Source of the DNA: a virus
Reading direction: 5' to 3' (one strand)
IMG/VR virus record: IMGVR_UViG_3300022200_000020
Coordinates: 1-64,000 of that record
DNA: 64,000 nt
Below are positions 9,661 to 20,400 of the stretch, one piece after another. The notes under the pieces are model-generated. The model made no database searches. It was not told the origin of the DNA and saw only the letters and a list, made by a program, of their open reading frames with translations. Every line of letters starts with the position of its first letter. Position 1 is the first letter of the stretch. Made by a program: the position numbers and the translations under genes.

Positions 9661-9673
9661 AATAAATTATTAA

Positions 9674-11446
9674 ATGCAAAGTTTTAATGAAACTAGACTA
9701 GAGTTATTTGATTATATAAAAAGATTTTACCCAGACGTATATAATGATTTTAATGATATGTCTGTTGGTACAATGTTTATTGATTTAATATCATACCTAA
9801 ATTCTAGATTGTCTAGTTCTTATTCTAGTCATTTACAAGAAAATAATGTTGATGAAGCCCAATTATATTCTTCATTAAGTAATATAGCTAAAAAACACGG
9901 TATAAATGTATATGGTAAATCTGCCTCTACTACTTTATTAGAAATTAGTGTTAATTTACCTGTAAGGGGAGATGCCCCAGATTTAACTTATGCTCCCATT
10001 ATTGTAAGGGGTGCTCAGTTTACGGGTGGGGGGCAATTTTTTGAAACAATTTACGATGTAGATTTTAGCAATCCATTTTCTAAAAATGGTTCTCCCAATA
10101 GAACTATAACTCCTATATATGTAAATAATGTTATTCAATATTATAAAGTTACTAAAACTGAAATAGTTGTCAATGGATTGAGTAAATTTTACACTAAAGA
10201 AATAACTATTAATGAAAGTAAACCATTTTATGAATTAATATTACCTGATAGTGATATATTACAAGTTACTGATATAATTACAAAGCCGGGAAGAGGGCTT
10301 AACAGAACACCATCTTTAGAAGACCTATATGATGATAATTTAAGATGGTATAAAGTTGATAACTTAGCTCAACAACGAGTTTTTACCTATAAAAACCAAG
10401 TAACTAGTGGAGGAGCAATCAGGTTTTTAGGTGATTGGAAAACAGTAACAAAAAGGTATGTTACTGAATATACTGATAAATTTTTCTTAAAAATAAAATT
10501 TGGAGGTGGTAAATTAGTAGAAACTCAAATTGAGGGTAAATACCAATCATTAATTAATGAAATGTTAGATCGTTCTAATGTTCAATCTATGGGTTCAACA
10601 TTAGAACCTAATCATACTTTATTTGTAAAATATAGAATTGGAGGTGGTAAAAAATCTAATGTTGGTGCAGGAACAATAAATAGTATTGGTACTGCTAATA
10701 TATTTATAAATGGAGCTTCTAATCAAATAAATACTTCTGTAAGGCAATCAATAACTGTAACTAATCCTATCCCAGCTTTTGGAGGTAATGATCAACCTTC
10801 CTTGGAAGATTTACGTAATTTGGTAAAAAGAGTAGGAAATCCATCGAATACATATATTACTACTGCTGATTATGAATCTTTATTATTTACGATGGAACCA
10901 GAGTTTGGAAGACCTTATAAAATTAATAGTACAATTATTGATAATAAAAATATTATTAATATTTTAACATTAGATAGCAATAATAAATTATCACTATCTA
11001 TTCCAACAATTTTATCACAAAATGTAAGTAATTTTTTAAAGGGGAAAAAAAATCCTTCGACTTATATAGAGATAAGACCAACTAATGTAATAAATTATGG
11101 TTTAGATATTGTTTTATATATAGATAACAATATAAGCAGATTAGATATAGAAAATACAATCTATAATAAGATTATTACATGGAGTAATGTCGAAAATAAA
11201 AATATAGGCGAAAATATTAATATTACAGAAGTAGAATCTTTAATAGGTTCGACTACTGGTGTAATTTCATTACAATCATTACAGGTTAAATATAAAACAG
11301 GTTCAAATTATAGTTTAAGTGTACCTCAAATAGGAGTTGATTCTAATTTAAACATTAATGTTTTAAATAAAGTTTTATATGCTAATTTTGATGAAATATA
11401 TGAGATAAGAAACCCACAAACAGATATAAAAATTACTTTTGTATAA
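9674..11446 (+). CDS. baseplate wedge protein, T4 gp6 / J-like
   Basis: 590 residues. Residues about 29-65 (DMSVGTMFIDLISYLNSRLS, then a helix with NNVDEA) have the pattern that opens T4 gp6 and P2 gpJ-type baseplate proteins. The centre is beta-rich with Gly-rich turns, and the C-terminal third (SLEDLRNLVKRVG onward, about 375-470) looks like the gp6 core that forms the wedge ring around the hub. It heads a run of overlapping structural genes, and its stop codon overlaps the start of the next small gene (TAATG). Confidence 0.75.
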   Translation: MQSFNETRLELFDYIKRFYPDVYNDFNDMSVGTMFIDLISYLNSRLSSSYSSHLQENNVDEAQLYSSLSNIAKKHGINVYGKSASTTLLEISVNLPVRGDAPDLTYAPIIVRGAQFTGGGQFFETIYDVDFSNPFSKNGSPNRTITPIYVNNVIQYYKVTKTEIVVNGLSKFYTKEITINESKPFYELILPDSDILQVTDIITKPGRGLNRTPSLEDLYDDNLRWYKVDNLAQQRVFTYKNQVTSGGAIRFLGDWKTVTKRYVTEYTDKFFLKIKFGGGKLVETQIEGKYQSLINEMLDRSNVQSMGSTLEPNHTLFVKYRIGGGKKSNVGAGTINSIGTANIFINGASNQINTSVRQSITVTNPIPAFGGNDQPSLEDLRNLVKRVGNPSNTYITTADYESLLFTMEPEFGRPYKINSTIIDNKNIINILTLDSNNKLSLSIPTILSQNVSNFLKGKKNPSTYIEIRPTNVINYGLDIVLYIDNNISRLDIENTIYNKIITWSNVENKNIGENINITEVESLIGSTTGVISLQSLQVKYKTGSNYSLSVPQIGVDSNLNINVLNKVLYANFDEIYEIRNPQTDIKITFV

Positions 11447-11607
11447 TGTGTTGCAATAAAGAAAATAAAAAAATTGAATTTATTCCATTTAGGCAAATTA
11501 TGATTTTCATGGGGGCGATTTTGTGTATACCATTTTATCCTTTTATTATCACTTGGTTATTTTGGGGAACTAATATAAAAATAAAAAATGATAATTCAAG
11601 AAAATGA
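11446..11607 (+). CDS. small single-pass membrane protein, 53 residues
   Basis: The ATG overlaps the stop of the gp6-like gene (TAATG), and the 3' end overlaps the next gene's start by 20 bases, so it is tightly packed into the operon. The product begins MCCNKENKKIEF, then has one hydrophobic segment (about residues 17-41), then a basic tail. A CC pair at residues 2-3 is notable. No family recognised. Placement and coding overlap favour a real gene, but it is short. Confidence 0.5.
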   Translation: MCCNKENKKIEFIPFRQIMIFMGAILCIPFYPFIITWLFWGTNIKIKNDNSRK

Positions 11608-13981
11608 TAATAACGTAAAATCTAAAATTTTTCATTTATCCAATAATGTAAAACAGATAAGTGAACCATCTATAGACATAAATCAAGTAGATGAATATCC
11701 TCTTTCTACTAGCCAAAAAGGAATTATATCTGGTAAAGTTACATCTAATGGAGGTGTTGCAATACCTAATGCAAAAATATCAATTTTTTTATCAACCGAA
11801 GAAAATGAAGAACCCTATACTACTTTATATCCTTATCAAAACATTTTTGATAAAAATCAAGATGGTTTTAGATATAATTTATTAAATAAAAAGAAGAACT
11901 TTGGCTCTAAAAAATGTTATAATCCAACTGGCTCATTTTTCACAAAATCTGAAATATTATCTGACCCTTTTATAAATTACATTCATAGTAAATATTATAA
12001 GTTTACTGCTGTAACAAACAATAATGGAGATTATGTTATAACTGATTTACCCCTTGGATTAACACAAGTTCACGTAGATATAGATATTTCTGATATAGGA
12101 TTTCTAAGTCAAAAACCTTATGATTTAATAGCAAGTGGTGCATCAGAAAATTTATTTGAAAGTTTAAGTGTTTTTAAAAAATCACAAAATTTAGATACGC
12201 TCCCCCAAATTTTTTCATTTGACACAACAACAGATGTTTTACCAACTTGGAGTCAGGTAGAAGAAAAGGGGATTACCAGATTAGATATAGATTTACCATT
12301 AAATATTGTTCCAACAGCATTTATAGTATTTGGTAATTTTACAGATTCTTTAAAGGGTGCAGTGGCAAAAAGTGGAAGAGCTAGAAGAAAAACGGGTCGT
12401 AATTGTGAATTAGAATCAAGGGGGGGGACAGTTACTATTTTAAGAAAAATTTCTGACGATTCAAATGAAGTAGAAATTTTAAATAGTCAGACATTTAAAA
12501 TAGACAGTTTAGGTAATGCGGTGATTCCAGTGCCAATGAATCTTAATAAGATGGTTACTGATAACACAGGTAATTTAGTGCCTTCAAATGATCTTAAAAA
12601 CGGTATTGCTACTACTGCTAAAATAAGACTTAAAGTAACATTAGATGATTATGACAATGTTAAAAAAAGAACAGCAAGTTATTTAGTTCCCAATTTATAC
12701 AATGATTTTACATTTGATAATAATACACCTGAAAGAGATTTTTTTGAGGTAAAACGCAATAATATTTATACTGTTACTAACTATATACCTAGAATCCAAA
12801 AAACTAAACAACAAACTAATGAAAACTACATAGGTATAAAAAGAATAGGTGAATGTGAGGATAATCTTTCTATGCCATTTAATAGGGTACAGAGCGAATT
12901 TAACATATTATATTCTATACTGTGTTTGATAATTAATACTTTTGTGCTTATAGCAGATATAATAGATACAATAGTAGAGTTAGTTCCGTTTACTGGCGAG
13001 GGGTTAACTTTTGAATGTGATGGTGTTACTTATGATGATGCTAAAGATTGGAGGGATGAATGCGTAATGCCTAAAATTGCTGATTTTTTTGGTGTTATAG
13101 AATATGAATTTTATAATGATTTTCTAACAGGTTCACTTTATCATTTTAAATGGAGATTTAAAGCTAAATATAAGTCTAATAAAGATGCCATATTTTATAA
13201 ATATAGTGCATATAATTGTAGGGATTATGTTAGTTCTAATGATCCATCCGCAATTAACAGGTGTAGAGAATTAAATGTAGTGGATAGGAGAGATTATAAT
13301 AACGGAGCAGATTATTTTATATCAGATGAAGCCACTAGAACTTTTAACAGAGGTTTAATTGTAGAATATAATAATGATTTTTTTTATGCGGCCCGTAATG
13401 ATGTAAACATAAATTCTCCTAGTACTCAACCTCTTAATTTAAATGCATCTGTTACCGAAAAAAACAAGTTACTATTTGGGACTGATTTTATTAATTTAGG
13501 AATAACAGAACAGTGTGCCACAAATGAAGGATTTTTCATTCTAGATTTTTTAGAATCTACTACGTTTGAAGAAGAAGAAGGCAATAATTTCCTATATAAT
13601 ATTGGCAATTTTAGCTCTTGTTTCAGACCTAACAATATAGAGGAATTATTAATATATAAAATATCACAATTTGGTACTGAGGTGATAGGAGGAGAAGAAG
13701 ATGATTTAGATGGTAATTATTATTTAGATCATCAGTTAGTAAGTCAGCGCAGAGAGTTATCTCAGGCATTTAATACATATGGTTTATTTAACTATTTTAT
13801 TGAAGCACCAGATTTAATTGTGTCTCCTAGTGTAGGTGATGATATTGTAATATTGACAAACTCCATAAATAACTTAGAAGGAAATAGTATTATTCGAGCA
13901 GTTAGCCCTTATTTCCATTTTTTTGGATTGAAGAATAGTAAAACTTCATTAGATGTATTAAAAAATAATTTTTTATGTTAA
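11588..13981 (+). CDS. baseplate/tail structural protein with carboxypeptidase-regulatory-like domain
   Basis: 797 residues. Residues about 45-160 contain ISGKVTSNGGVAIPNAKISI and NNNGDYVITDLPLG, the hallmark of the CarboxypepD_reg/CNA-B type Ig-like beta sandwich often used in surface adhesins. A hydrophobic stretch at about 440-465 (YSILCLIINTFVLIADIID) is long enough to span a membrane, unusual for a virion protein. The C-terminal half has several Cys residues. Its place behind gp6 suggests a peripheral baseplate component; the exact role is unknown. Confidence 0.55.
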   Translation: MIIQENDNNVKSKIFHLSNNVKQISEPSIDINQVDEYPLSTSQKGIISGKVTSNGGVAIPNAKISIFLSTEENEEPYTTLYPYQNIFDKNQDGFRYNLLNKKKNFGSKKCYNPTGSFFTKSEILSDPFINYIHSKYYKFTAVTNNNGDYVITDLPLGLTQVHVDIDISDIGFLSQKPYDLIASGASENLFESLSVFKKSQNLDTLPQIFSFDTTTDVLPTWSQVEEKGITRLDIDLPLNIVPTAFIVFGNFTDSLKGAVAKSGRARRKTGRNCELESRGGTVTILRKISDDSNEVEILNSQTFKIDSLGNAVIPVPMNLNKMVTDNTGNLVPSNDLKNGIATTAKIRLKVTLDDYDNVKKRTASYLVPNLYNDFTFDNNTPERDFFEVKRNNIYTVTNYIPRIQKTKQQTNENYIGIKRIGECEDNLSMPFNRVQSEFNILYSILCLIINTFVLIADIIDTIVELVPFTGEGLTFECDGVTYDDAKDWRDECVMPKIADFFGVIEYEFYNDFLTGSLYHFKWRFKAKYKSNKDAIFYKYSAYNCRDYVSSNDPSAINRCRELNVVDRRDYNNGADYFISDEATRTFNRGLIVEYNNDFFYAARNDVNINSPSTQPLNLNASVTEKNKLLFGTDFINLGITEQCATNEGFFILDFLESTTFEEEEGNNFLYNIGNFSSCFRPNNIEELLIYKISQFGTEVIGGEEDDLDGNYYLDHQLVSQRRELSQAFNTYGLFNYFIEAPDLIVSPSVGDDIVILTNSINNLEGNSIIRAVSPYFHFFGLKNSKTSLDVLKNNFLC

Positions 13982-15372
13982 TAAATACCTTTAACAATAC
14001 CTCACTAGTTAACCTTAATTTTTCTATGAATCAATCCATAGAAAAGAATTATGATGTATATGAAAATTATTTATTAAATCTTAATGATCTGGGTATTAGT
14101 GAAAGGGATAAATCTATTTCTTTTTTATTTAATATAGGCATAAAAAATATTGTTGACAATGTTTTATTTAACATTACTGGACAAAATTCTTATGCAACCT
14201 TAATAGAATCAAGGGCTTATAGTGAAGCTGAAGAAGTTTTTCAATATTCTCTAGATGAAGTTTTAACAAGTGTTAAATTTTGGGGCTATCGTACTACTCT
14301 CAGTGAAAATATATGTGATGTCAATAGTTTTTTTCCATTAAAGGATCAGCTAAAATTAAATACTTCTAATTACCATATGGCATTGAGTTATGAAAAATCG
14401 TATAGTGATTTAAAAATTAATGGTGTTAATTTATCTGATGGATTGAAATTATTTTTAATAACAGGTGAAACATATAAATCTAAGGATTTATATAAATGTG
14501 TAAGTGAAATTCCACATAATTTAGATGATACTTCACTTATAACACTATTTTCTAGTGGGGATACTATTGGTATTATATCAATTTATGATGTGCAAGATAA
14601 GTACACATTTTACATATCTAAAGATTATATATTAAATAACGGCATTTCTTTTAAAAAAAATATTCTTGGGTTAGATGTAGAATATTTTTTAGAGTCATGT
14701 ATAGAAAATAAGGTTGTTAATTCACATCTAGAGTTACAGTATGATGACAATCTTTTATATGACAAGGGTACACACATAAAAGATTGTTTATTAAATGTCC
14801 CTAACTCTTTTTCAGAAGCAATTCTTTTTTTTAAGAAAAACAATAATATTAATCTTAATCAAATCCAGTATGGTCTTGATACTTACATGGATGTTGATTT
14901 TTCAAATAAAAATAAAGTAAATAATTCAAATAGCTTTTCGTTGCAGATTAATAAAGATAATCCACTTAGGATAGTTGAATATGATCAAAGAAGCCAAGTC
15001 TATTCTACTATTAGTGAAATATATCATATTTTCAATACTGTTAATAGAGAAGATAATGGGTTCTATGAAAGCTATTATTATAAGCCATATTATGTTATTC
15101 CACTGAGAACTCTTACCCCAGTAAAAGTTACTAGTGAAAATATAGATCGAAATGGATATTATGAAAATGGGCGTTTATTCTATAAAAATGTTAATAATAA
15201 CCGCTTAAGTAATTTATATCCATTTTTAAATCAAAAACATATAGTAGAAGTTGATTATAGTTTTTACTTATATAGGCAGGATTTATATAACATTTATGAA
15301 AAAGGTAATACTTATAATTTTATTCATGAGTTACCTGAAAATTATAACTTAGTAGAATCATTGACATGTTAA
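13975..15372 (+). CDS. putative tail/baseplate protein, 465 residues
   Basis: No family recognised. Ser/Asn/Tyr-rich, predicted mainly beta, without a signal peptide or membrane segment. The ATG lies inside the last codons of the preceding gene (ATGTTAA junction, 7-base overlap), and the same junction occurs at its own 3' end, so translation is probably coupled through the series. Context alone makes it a virion protein. Confidence 0.5.
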   Translation: MLINTFNNTSLVNLNFSMNQSIEKNYDVYENYLLNLNDLGISERDKSISFLFNIGIKNIVDNVLFNITGQNSYATLIESRAYSEAEEVFQYSLDEVLTSVKFWGYRTTLSENICDVNSFFPLKDQLKLNTSNYHMALSYEKSYSDLKINGVNLSDGLKLFLITGETYKSKDLYKCVSEIPHNLDDTSLITLFSSGDTIGIISIYDVQDKYTFYISKDYILNNGISFKKNILGLDVEYFLESCIENKVVNSHLELQYDDNLLYDKGTHIKDCLLNVPNSFSEAILFFKKNNNINLNQIQYGLDTYMDVDFSNKNKVNNSNSFSLQINKDNPLRIVEYDQRSQVYSTISEIYHIFNTVNREDNGFYESYYYKPYYVIPLRTLTPVKVTSENIDRNGYYENGRLFYKNVNNNRLSNLYPFLNQKHIVEVDYSFYLYRQDLYNIYEKGNTYNFIHELPENYNLVESLTC

Positions 15373-16004
15373 ATATAAAAAACAAATTTAGTTATAATAT
15401 AGATGAAAGGCTTTATCGAAGTTTTTTATCTAAAAGTGTTGATAGTAATATTATAATTGATAACGATATTATTTATTCTACCTATGTGTTTTTACATGAT
15501 GAAATAATATATCAGTTAAAAAATGGGGTAGCAGATTTAAGCTACGGGGATTTAGGTTTTATCAAAGAAGATATAGATAAAAGATTAAATGGATTTATTA
15601 AATCTTATTTTTACATTAGATATAAAACCGAAAAAAATAATATAAACTCTGAGATTTTAAATGATGTTAAAATTCCCATACAATATTCATCTGATTTTTT
15701 CATAGATAATGTATTAAAAGATGTGTTTGATATAAAGGTTCTTTTTCAAACTAGTAACATTAATAAAAAAGGGCATGTAGTAAGATTGCCGAGAAATACC
15801 TATGATGTTTTATATTGTGATTTTATGTTTTTTAATGCTAAAAACGGTAGTTTAATAACATTAAATCAGGATATTATGTTTTCAAGAGAAGAAAAAGACG
15901 TAAAGATTTTCCTTTCAGATTTATTAACATTAAATTATGAAAATTCCTTTATAACAACCACAATAGGAAATAATAGATATATAAATTTGTATGCAAATAT
16001 ATAA
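15366..16004 (+). CDS. putative tail/baseplate protein, 212 residues
   Basis: No family recognised. The protein opens with a charged segment and contains two aromatic-rich parts (YVFLHDEIIYQL, YFYIRYKTEK). It overlaps both neighbours by 7 and 14 bases. Its role is inferred only from its place in the structural operon. Confidence 0.5.
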   Translation: MLNIKNKFSYNIDERLYRSFLSKSVDSNIIIDNDIIYSTYVFLHDEIIYQLKNGVADLSYGDLGFIKEDIDKRLNGFIKSYFYIRYKTEKNNINSEILNDVKIPIQYSSDFFIDNVLKDVFDIKVLFQTSNINKKGHVVRLPRNTYDVLYCDFMFFNAKNGSLITLNQDIMFSREEKDVKIFLSDLLTLNYENSFITTTIGNNRYINLYANI

Positions 16005-16623
16005 TATAAAAAGTATAATTAACAAACAAACATTTGTTAATCCAATATCTGTAACATTAAACTCTGCTGATTGTATCAATATATCAGAAACCAGTTATGT
16101 TAATTTAATTAGTACATCTTATAATGATATAACACTTTTTTTTAATTTAAACAACAATTTAAACCATATAAATTATTATTCAGAGATATTTACTAGAAAT
16201 GTTAGTAAAACACATGAAATAATAAAAATAAATGTAATAGGCGAAATGGTTAATATCCCTATTTATAACAAGGCATATAATAGGTATTTAAATATAAATT
16301 TAAGTAGTGAAATAGGTAAATTTACTGGTGTTATTTCAAATGATGATCAATACTTAATTTATATTGTTAATGCAGATATTGGAAACTTAAATTCAGGAAT
16401 AAAATACAGAATTGATAAAAATGCTAAAACAACAACTATTATTTTTGATAGATATTATTTTAGTGACTTAACAAGATTTTTACTTATGAGAGATATTAGT
16501 ATACGTGTTAGTTTTATAGATAAAAAACAACTTTATATTTATAGGGGTGATGACGTTGATATAAATAATAACTTTCATCTTTTATATACTAGTCAAAATA
16601 CAGAAGAACTATGGGAGCAATAA
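15991..16623 (+). CDS. putative tail/baseplate protein, 210 residues
   Basis: No family recognised. Asn/Ile/Thr-rich with alternating hydrophobic residues, as in beta-sandwich virion proteins. It overlaps the upstream gene by 14 and the downstream gene by 13 bases, consistent with translational coupling in one operon. Confidence 0.5.
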   Translation: MQIYNIKSIINKQTFVNPISVTLNSADCINISETSYVNLISTSYNDITLFFNLNNNLNHINYYSEIFTRNVSKTHEIIKINVIGEMVNIPIYNKAYNRYLNINLSSEIGKFTGVISNDDQYLIYIVNADIGNLNSGIKYRIDKNAKTTTIIFDRYYFSDLTRFLLMRDISIRVSFIDKKQLYIYRGDDVDINNNFHLLYTSQNTEELWEQ

Positions 16624-17495
16624 ATTATGGAAGTGTTATACCTGCTAATGTAAACATACAGGATATAGAATTATGGTATACCAAACAAAGCAGAAATGGT
16701 ATAATAACTGATCCCATAAAATTAGATGCTACTACATATATTAATAAAACATATATTCCTAATAGTTTGGGAAGGTCTATTAGTGGATTATATAAATTAA
16801 ATATACCATCTAGTTTTTACCTTAATCAAGGTAATGGAACATATAGTTTTTACGTAATTCCAAGAAGTTTCGAGCTAACAATAAGTGACGTTAGTTTTTT
16901 AGATGGAACAAACATCAAGGGTCTGGTAATTAATACAAGCAACTTAGATTCATATATAAAAAACAAGCTTTTAAATGTAAATAATGTTTCAGGTTATTTA
17001 ATTCGTTATATTAATGACGAAAATGAAGAGGATAGTATTGTCAGTTCTCTTGAGCGTATAGTCTCTTACAATTATAGAGTTGAGGCTATTACTGCATCTT
17101 TAAACTCTAACATTAATCAATACGGGCTTAGATATAGAATTAATAATACATCTGATAACGTGTTATTAGTAGTCAATCCAACAGTAAGTGGAATCAATAG
17201 TTTTGCAGATGAGTTATTTATAGGTATAACTGGGCAAAAAATAGTTTTATCAAATACATATTTTGAACCTCAGTTAATAACAGTTGATTTTACAGATGTT
17301 GACTTACAAACTTTATTTGATGGGATATATGGTAATCAGACATTCAATTATGAAAAAGGGCTGCGTACTTTTTATGATGACAATGGTGCTATTATTCACC
17401 AAAGAATAGAAAGCACTGTAAAAAATAATGTAGGTGATGATATAAGAAAATTTGCAAAAAATACAGATGCAATAGATACTAGTGAAAGCATATAA
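16611..17495 (+). CDS. putative tail/baseplate protein, 294 residues
   Basis: No family recognised. The middle (about 75-155) contains YSFYVIPRSFELTISDVSFL and SGYLIRYINDENEED, which resembles beta-rich fibre-attachment modules. The start overlaps the previous gene by 13 bases and the stop overlaps the next start by one base (TAATG). Probably a baseplate or fibre connector; this is context inference. Confidence 0.5.
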   Translation: MGAINYGSVIPANVNIQDIELWYTKQSRNGIITDPIKLDATTYINKTYIPNSLGRSISGLYKLNIPSSFYLNQGNGTYSFYVIPRSFELTISDVSFLDGTNIKGLVINTSNLDSYIKNKLLNVNNVSGYLIRYINDENEEDSIVSSLERIVSYNYRVEAITASLNSNINQYGLRYRINNTSDNVLLVVNPTVSGINSFADELFIGITGQKIVLSNTYFEPQLITVDFTDVDLQTLFDGIYGNQTFNYEKGLRTFYDDNGAIIHQRIESTVKNNVGDDIRKFAKNTDAIDTSESI

Positions 17496-20400
17496 TGGAG
17501 AATAATTTTATTAATAGTGAAAGAGTTTTTAGTGACCTAGAATATACTTTGATCAGAAGTTCAAATATTCTTAGCCAAGAAGTTTCATACAATAATCAAG
17601 TTACAGGGCTTGACTATAATAATGTAACAACACAAAAAATAGATTTCTCACAACCTAATACCTATATAAAATATGGGTCATTATCCAATTTATTAAAGCT
17701 TGGTATTGAATCTATAATAATTAATTATCCTAAATCTCTTAAGATAGAAACTAATGTTATAGGTAGATCAATTAGTGATGTTAACATATATAATATTTCA
17801 AACTTAGGAAATAATCAAAGTTTTAAAATTAATACAAATTACATAAGTAATCCTTTAGAATTAGATTACAGGGTTAACGATTCTTTACTTAATTATTATT
17901 TTGAATATGATAATAACGTATATAAGATTTTATCATATTCATTGCCAAATTCTCTACGAAATTCAAGTATATCTTTAACGGTTGAGGGTAAACCTTTTAA
18001 TAGTCTTTCTGCAATTAATATTAATGGCTATATTTTTAAAACTAGGGATGAAAGATTATTCACAGATTTTGAAAATTATTTACTAAGGGAAAGCTTTTTA
18101 TTCCAGCGTCAGTTAGAAGAACAATATACATATACTTATAATGAAGAATTTAAGTTTCCATTAATAGATAAGTATAATTTAGATATTAAAAGTGAGCTAT
18201 ATTTAACATTTTTAAATAGTCTTTTAGATATAGCGATATACTATGATGAAAATTATACTAATTTAGTTTCTAGGAAATATATACCCTCAATTTTACAAGA
18301 AATTACTTTAAGTTCTAATGGAACGTCTACACTAGGTAAAATTAATGTATTATTAGATGTTATAGCAGCATTTTTTGATAGAAAATATATAGAATCAGTT
18401 TCTTTACAAGAAAAAGAAATAACTTATGACTTTTTATCAGAACAAGATAGATATTCTATCTTATATGAACTGAATAAATTTGGAATAAAGATTAATAGTA
18501 CTAACGTAGGTTTATTTAGTATTTTCTTTTTATACCTAAACCGTTTTTATTTACAGTTTAATAAAGATAGTTTTTTTACCATACAGGAAATACTCAACAT
18601 TATGGGTATTCCAGATGAACTAATAGAATATAATGAGTACGTATATATTTATGAACCTATTAACATAGATTATTTAAACAATGTATTATTAAAAAAATAT
18701 GAGTTAATAGATTTACCATTAAATGCAGATGGTAGTGTAAATTTAGAGAGAATTAACACGCATTTTCAATCTAGTACTTATATTTCTAATTTAGAAAAAA
18801 TAGTCAATGCAGAAAACAGTGGTTTATTTAATGAAGAGCAATTTAAAACCAATCTTTATTTAACTTATAAGACCGACTTTAATACTGATGAAACTTTTTT
18901 TGATGTTGTAACAGAAGATACTTGTTTTATTATAAGTGGAGGTACTACTAGTTTTCTTCCTAAAATAATTGTTGATGAGTGTGGTTGCCCACTTGACCTA
19001 GATGATTTATCATATCAACTTGAAACTACTCATAATGATCCATATTCACTTTCTTGCCCAAAATTGCTTTTGGATATTGTTACCGAGTGTACTAGTTATG
19101 TGAGCAGCGGATTTACAGGTGATACAGAATGTTCTATTTCAGGTATTATTGTATCATCAGATGACCAATTAAATAAAGCAACAATTAATATTAACACTTT
19201 AAATGTTGACATGAAGTATAAAATATTAATTGCCGATACTTGTCAGGGTAATAGAGTTATCGAAAGAGATAGCCTAATATCTTGTGAGGTATTTAGACGT
19301 TATACCAATGATGCCTTTTTTGGTGCATCTGGTTATGTAACGTCTATAAGATTATATGATACTTTAGGTAATATTCCATTAGATATTAATTTAAATCCAT
19401 ATAGTAGCCCACACCTAACAGGATTTTATGGCAGTGTAACAACAAGTCAATTATTATATTCAAGTATTAATTGGGTAGGTAATATTAAAAAGCTAATTAG
19501 AAATGCACTATATGATATTTATGGTGCCGAAGATGGAGTGTCATATGTTTTAGATGTCAATGATTTTTTAGATGGTAATATAGAAATATGTTTTCTCTGT
19601 AAAAATAATGTGTTATTACCGCAATATAACATAGGCATAAATGAAAATGACCCACTTATAACATATTTTGATGGTGTCAATTCTCAATTTATCACTAACA
19701 GTAAATTAAAATATATTATTAATGATTTAATAGATACTGTTCCCACCATTTTAGGTAATTTAACATTTAGTGGAATGGTAAACGATGGTGAATTATCTAA
19801 CATTAATGGCAATTATAACTTTATTTCGTCTGTAACTGAAACATTATCATTGATTAATGTAAGTAATAATGGAGTTCTAACAGGATTGACTACTATGCCA
19901 ATTACATCAGAAGATGTGATAAGCGGGGCTTTTTTAAATTATACAACGTATGGCGGCATTGGCAATTTAACATTTAATGGTAATCAACCCCATCAATTTT
20001 TAAGTTCAGGTGAAACATTTTTTTCATATTTTACAGATGAAAATGGATGCCAGTCTAATTTAGTTTCAGGGGTAGTGTTGTGCCCTCCCGATCCATGTCT
20101 TTTTCAAGAGGTGGTTGAAACTATTAGAGTTACAACAAGTATAACTGAAACAACTGAAACTCTAAGTTGTCCTGATATAGCATTAACATGGGCATTAGAC
20201 CCAGTAGAATTACCAAATGATGGTTCTCCTAGTACTTACTCATTAAGTTTAAGATTTGAAAATTTTGTTGCTGATAATATTGATTATTTTGATGGTATTA
20301 TAACTTTTCCATCATATCCTCTCAATGAACCTATATTATTTACAGGCAATATAATACAAACTTACCACAGTATAAGTGCAACCGTTTTTAATACTCAAAC

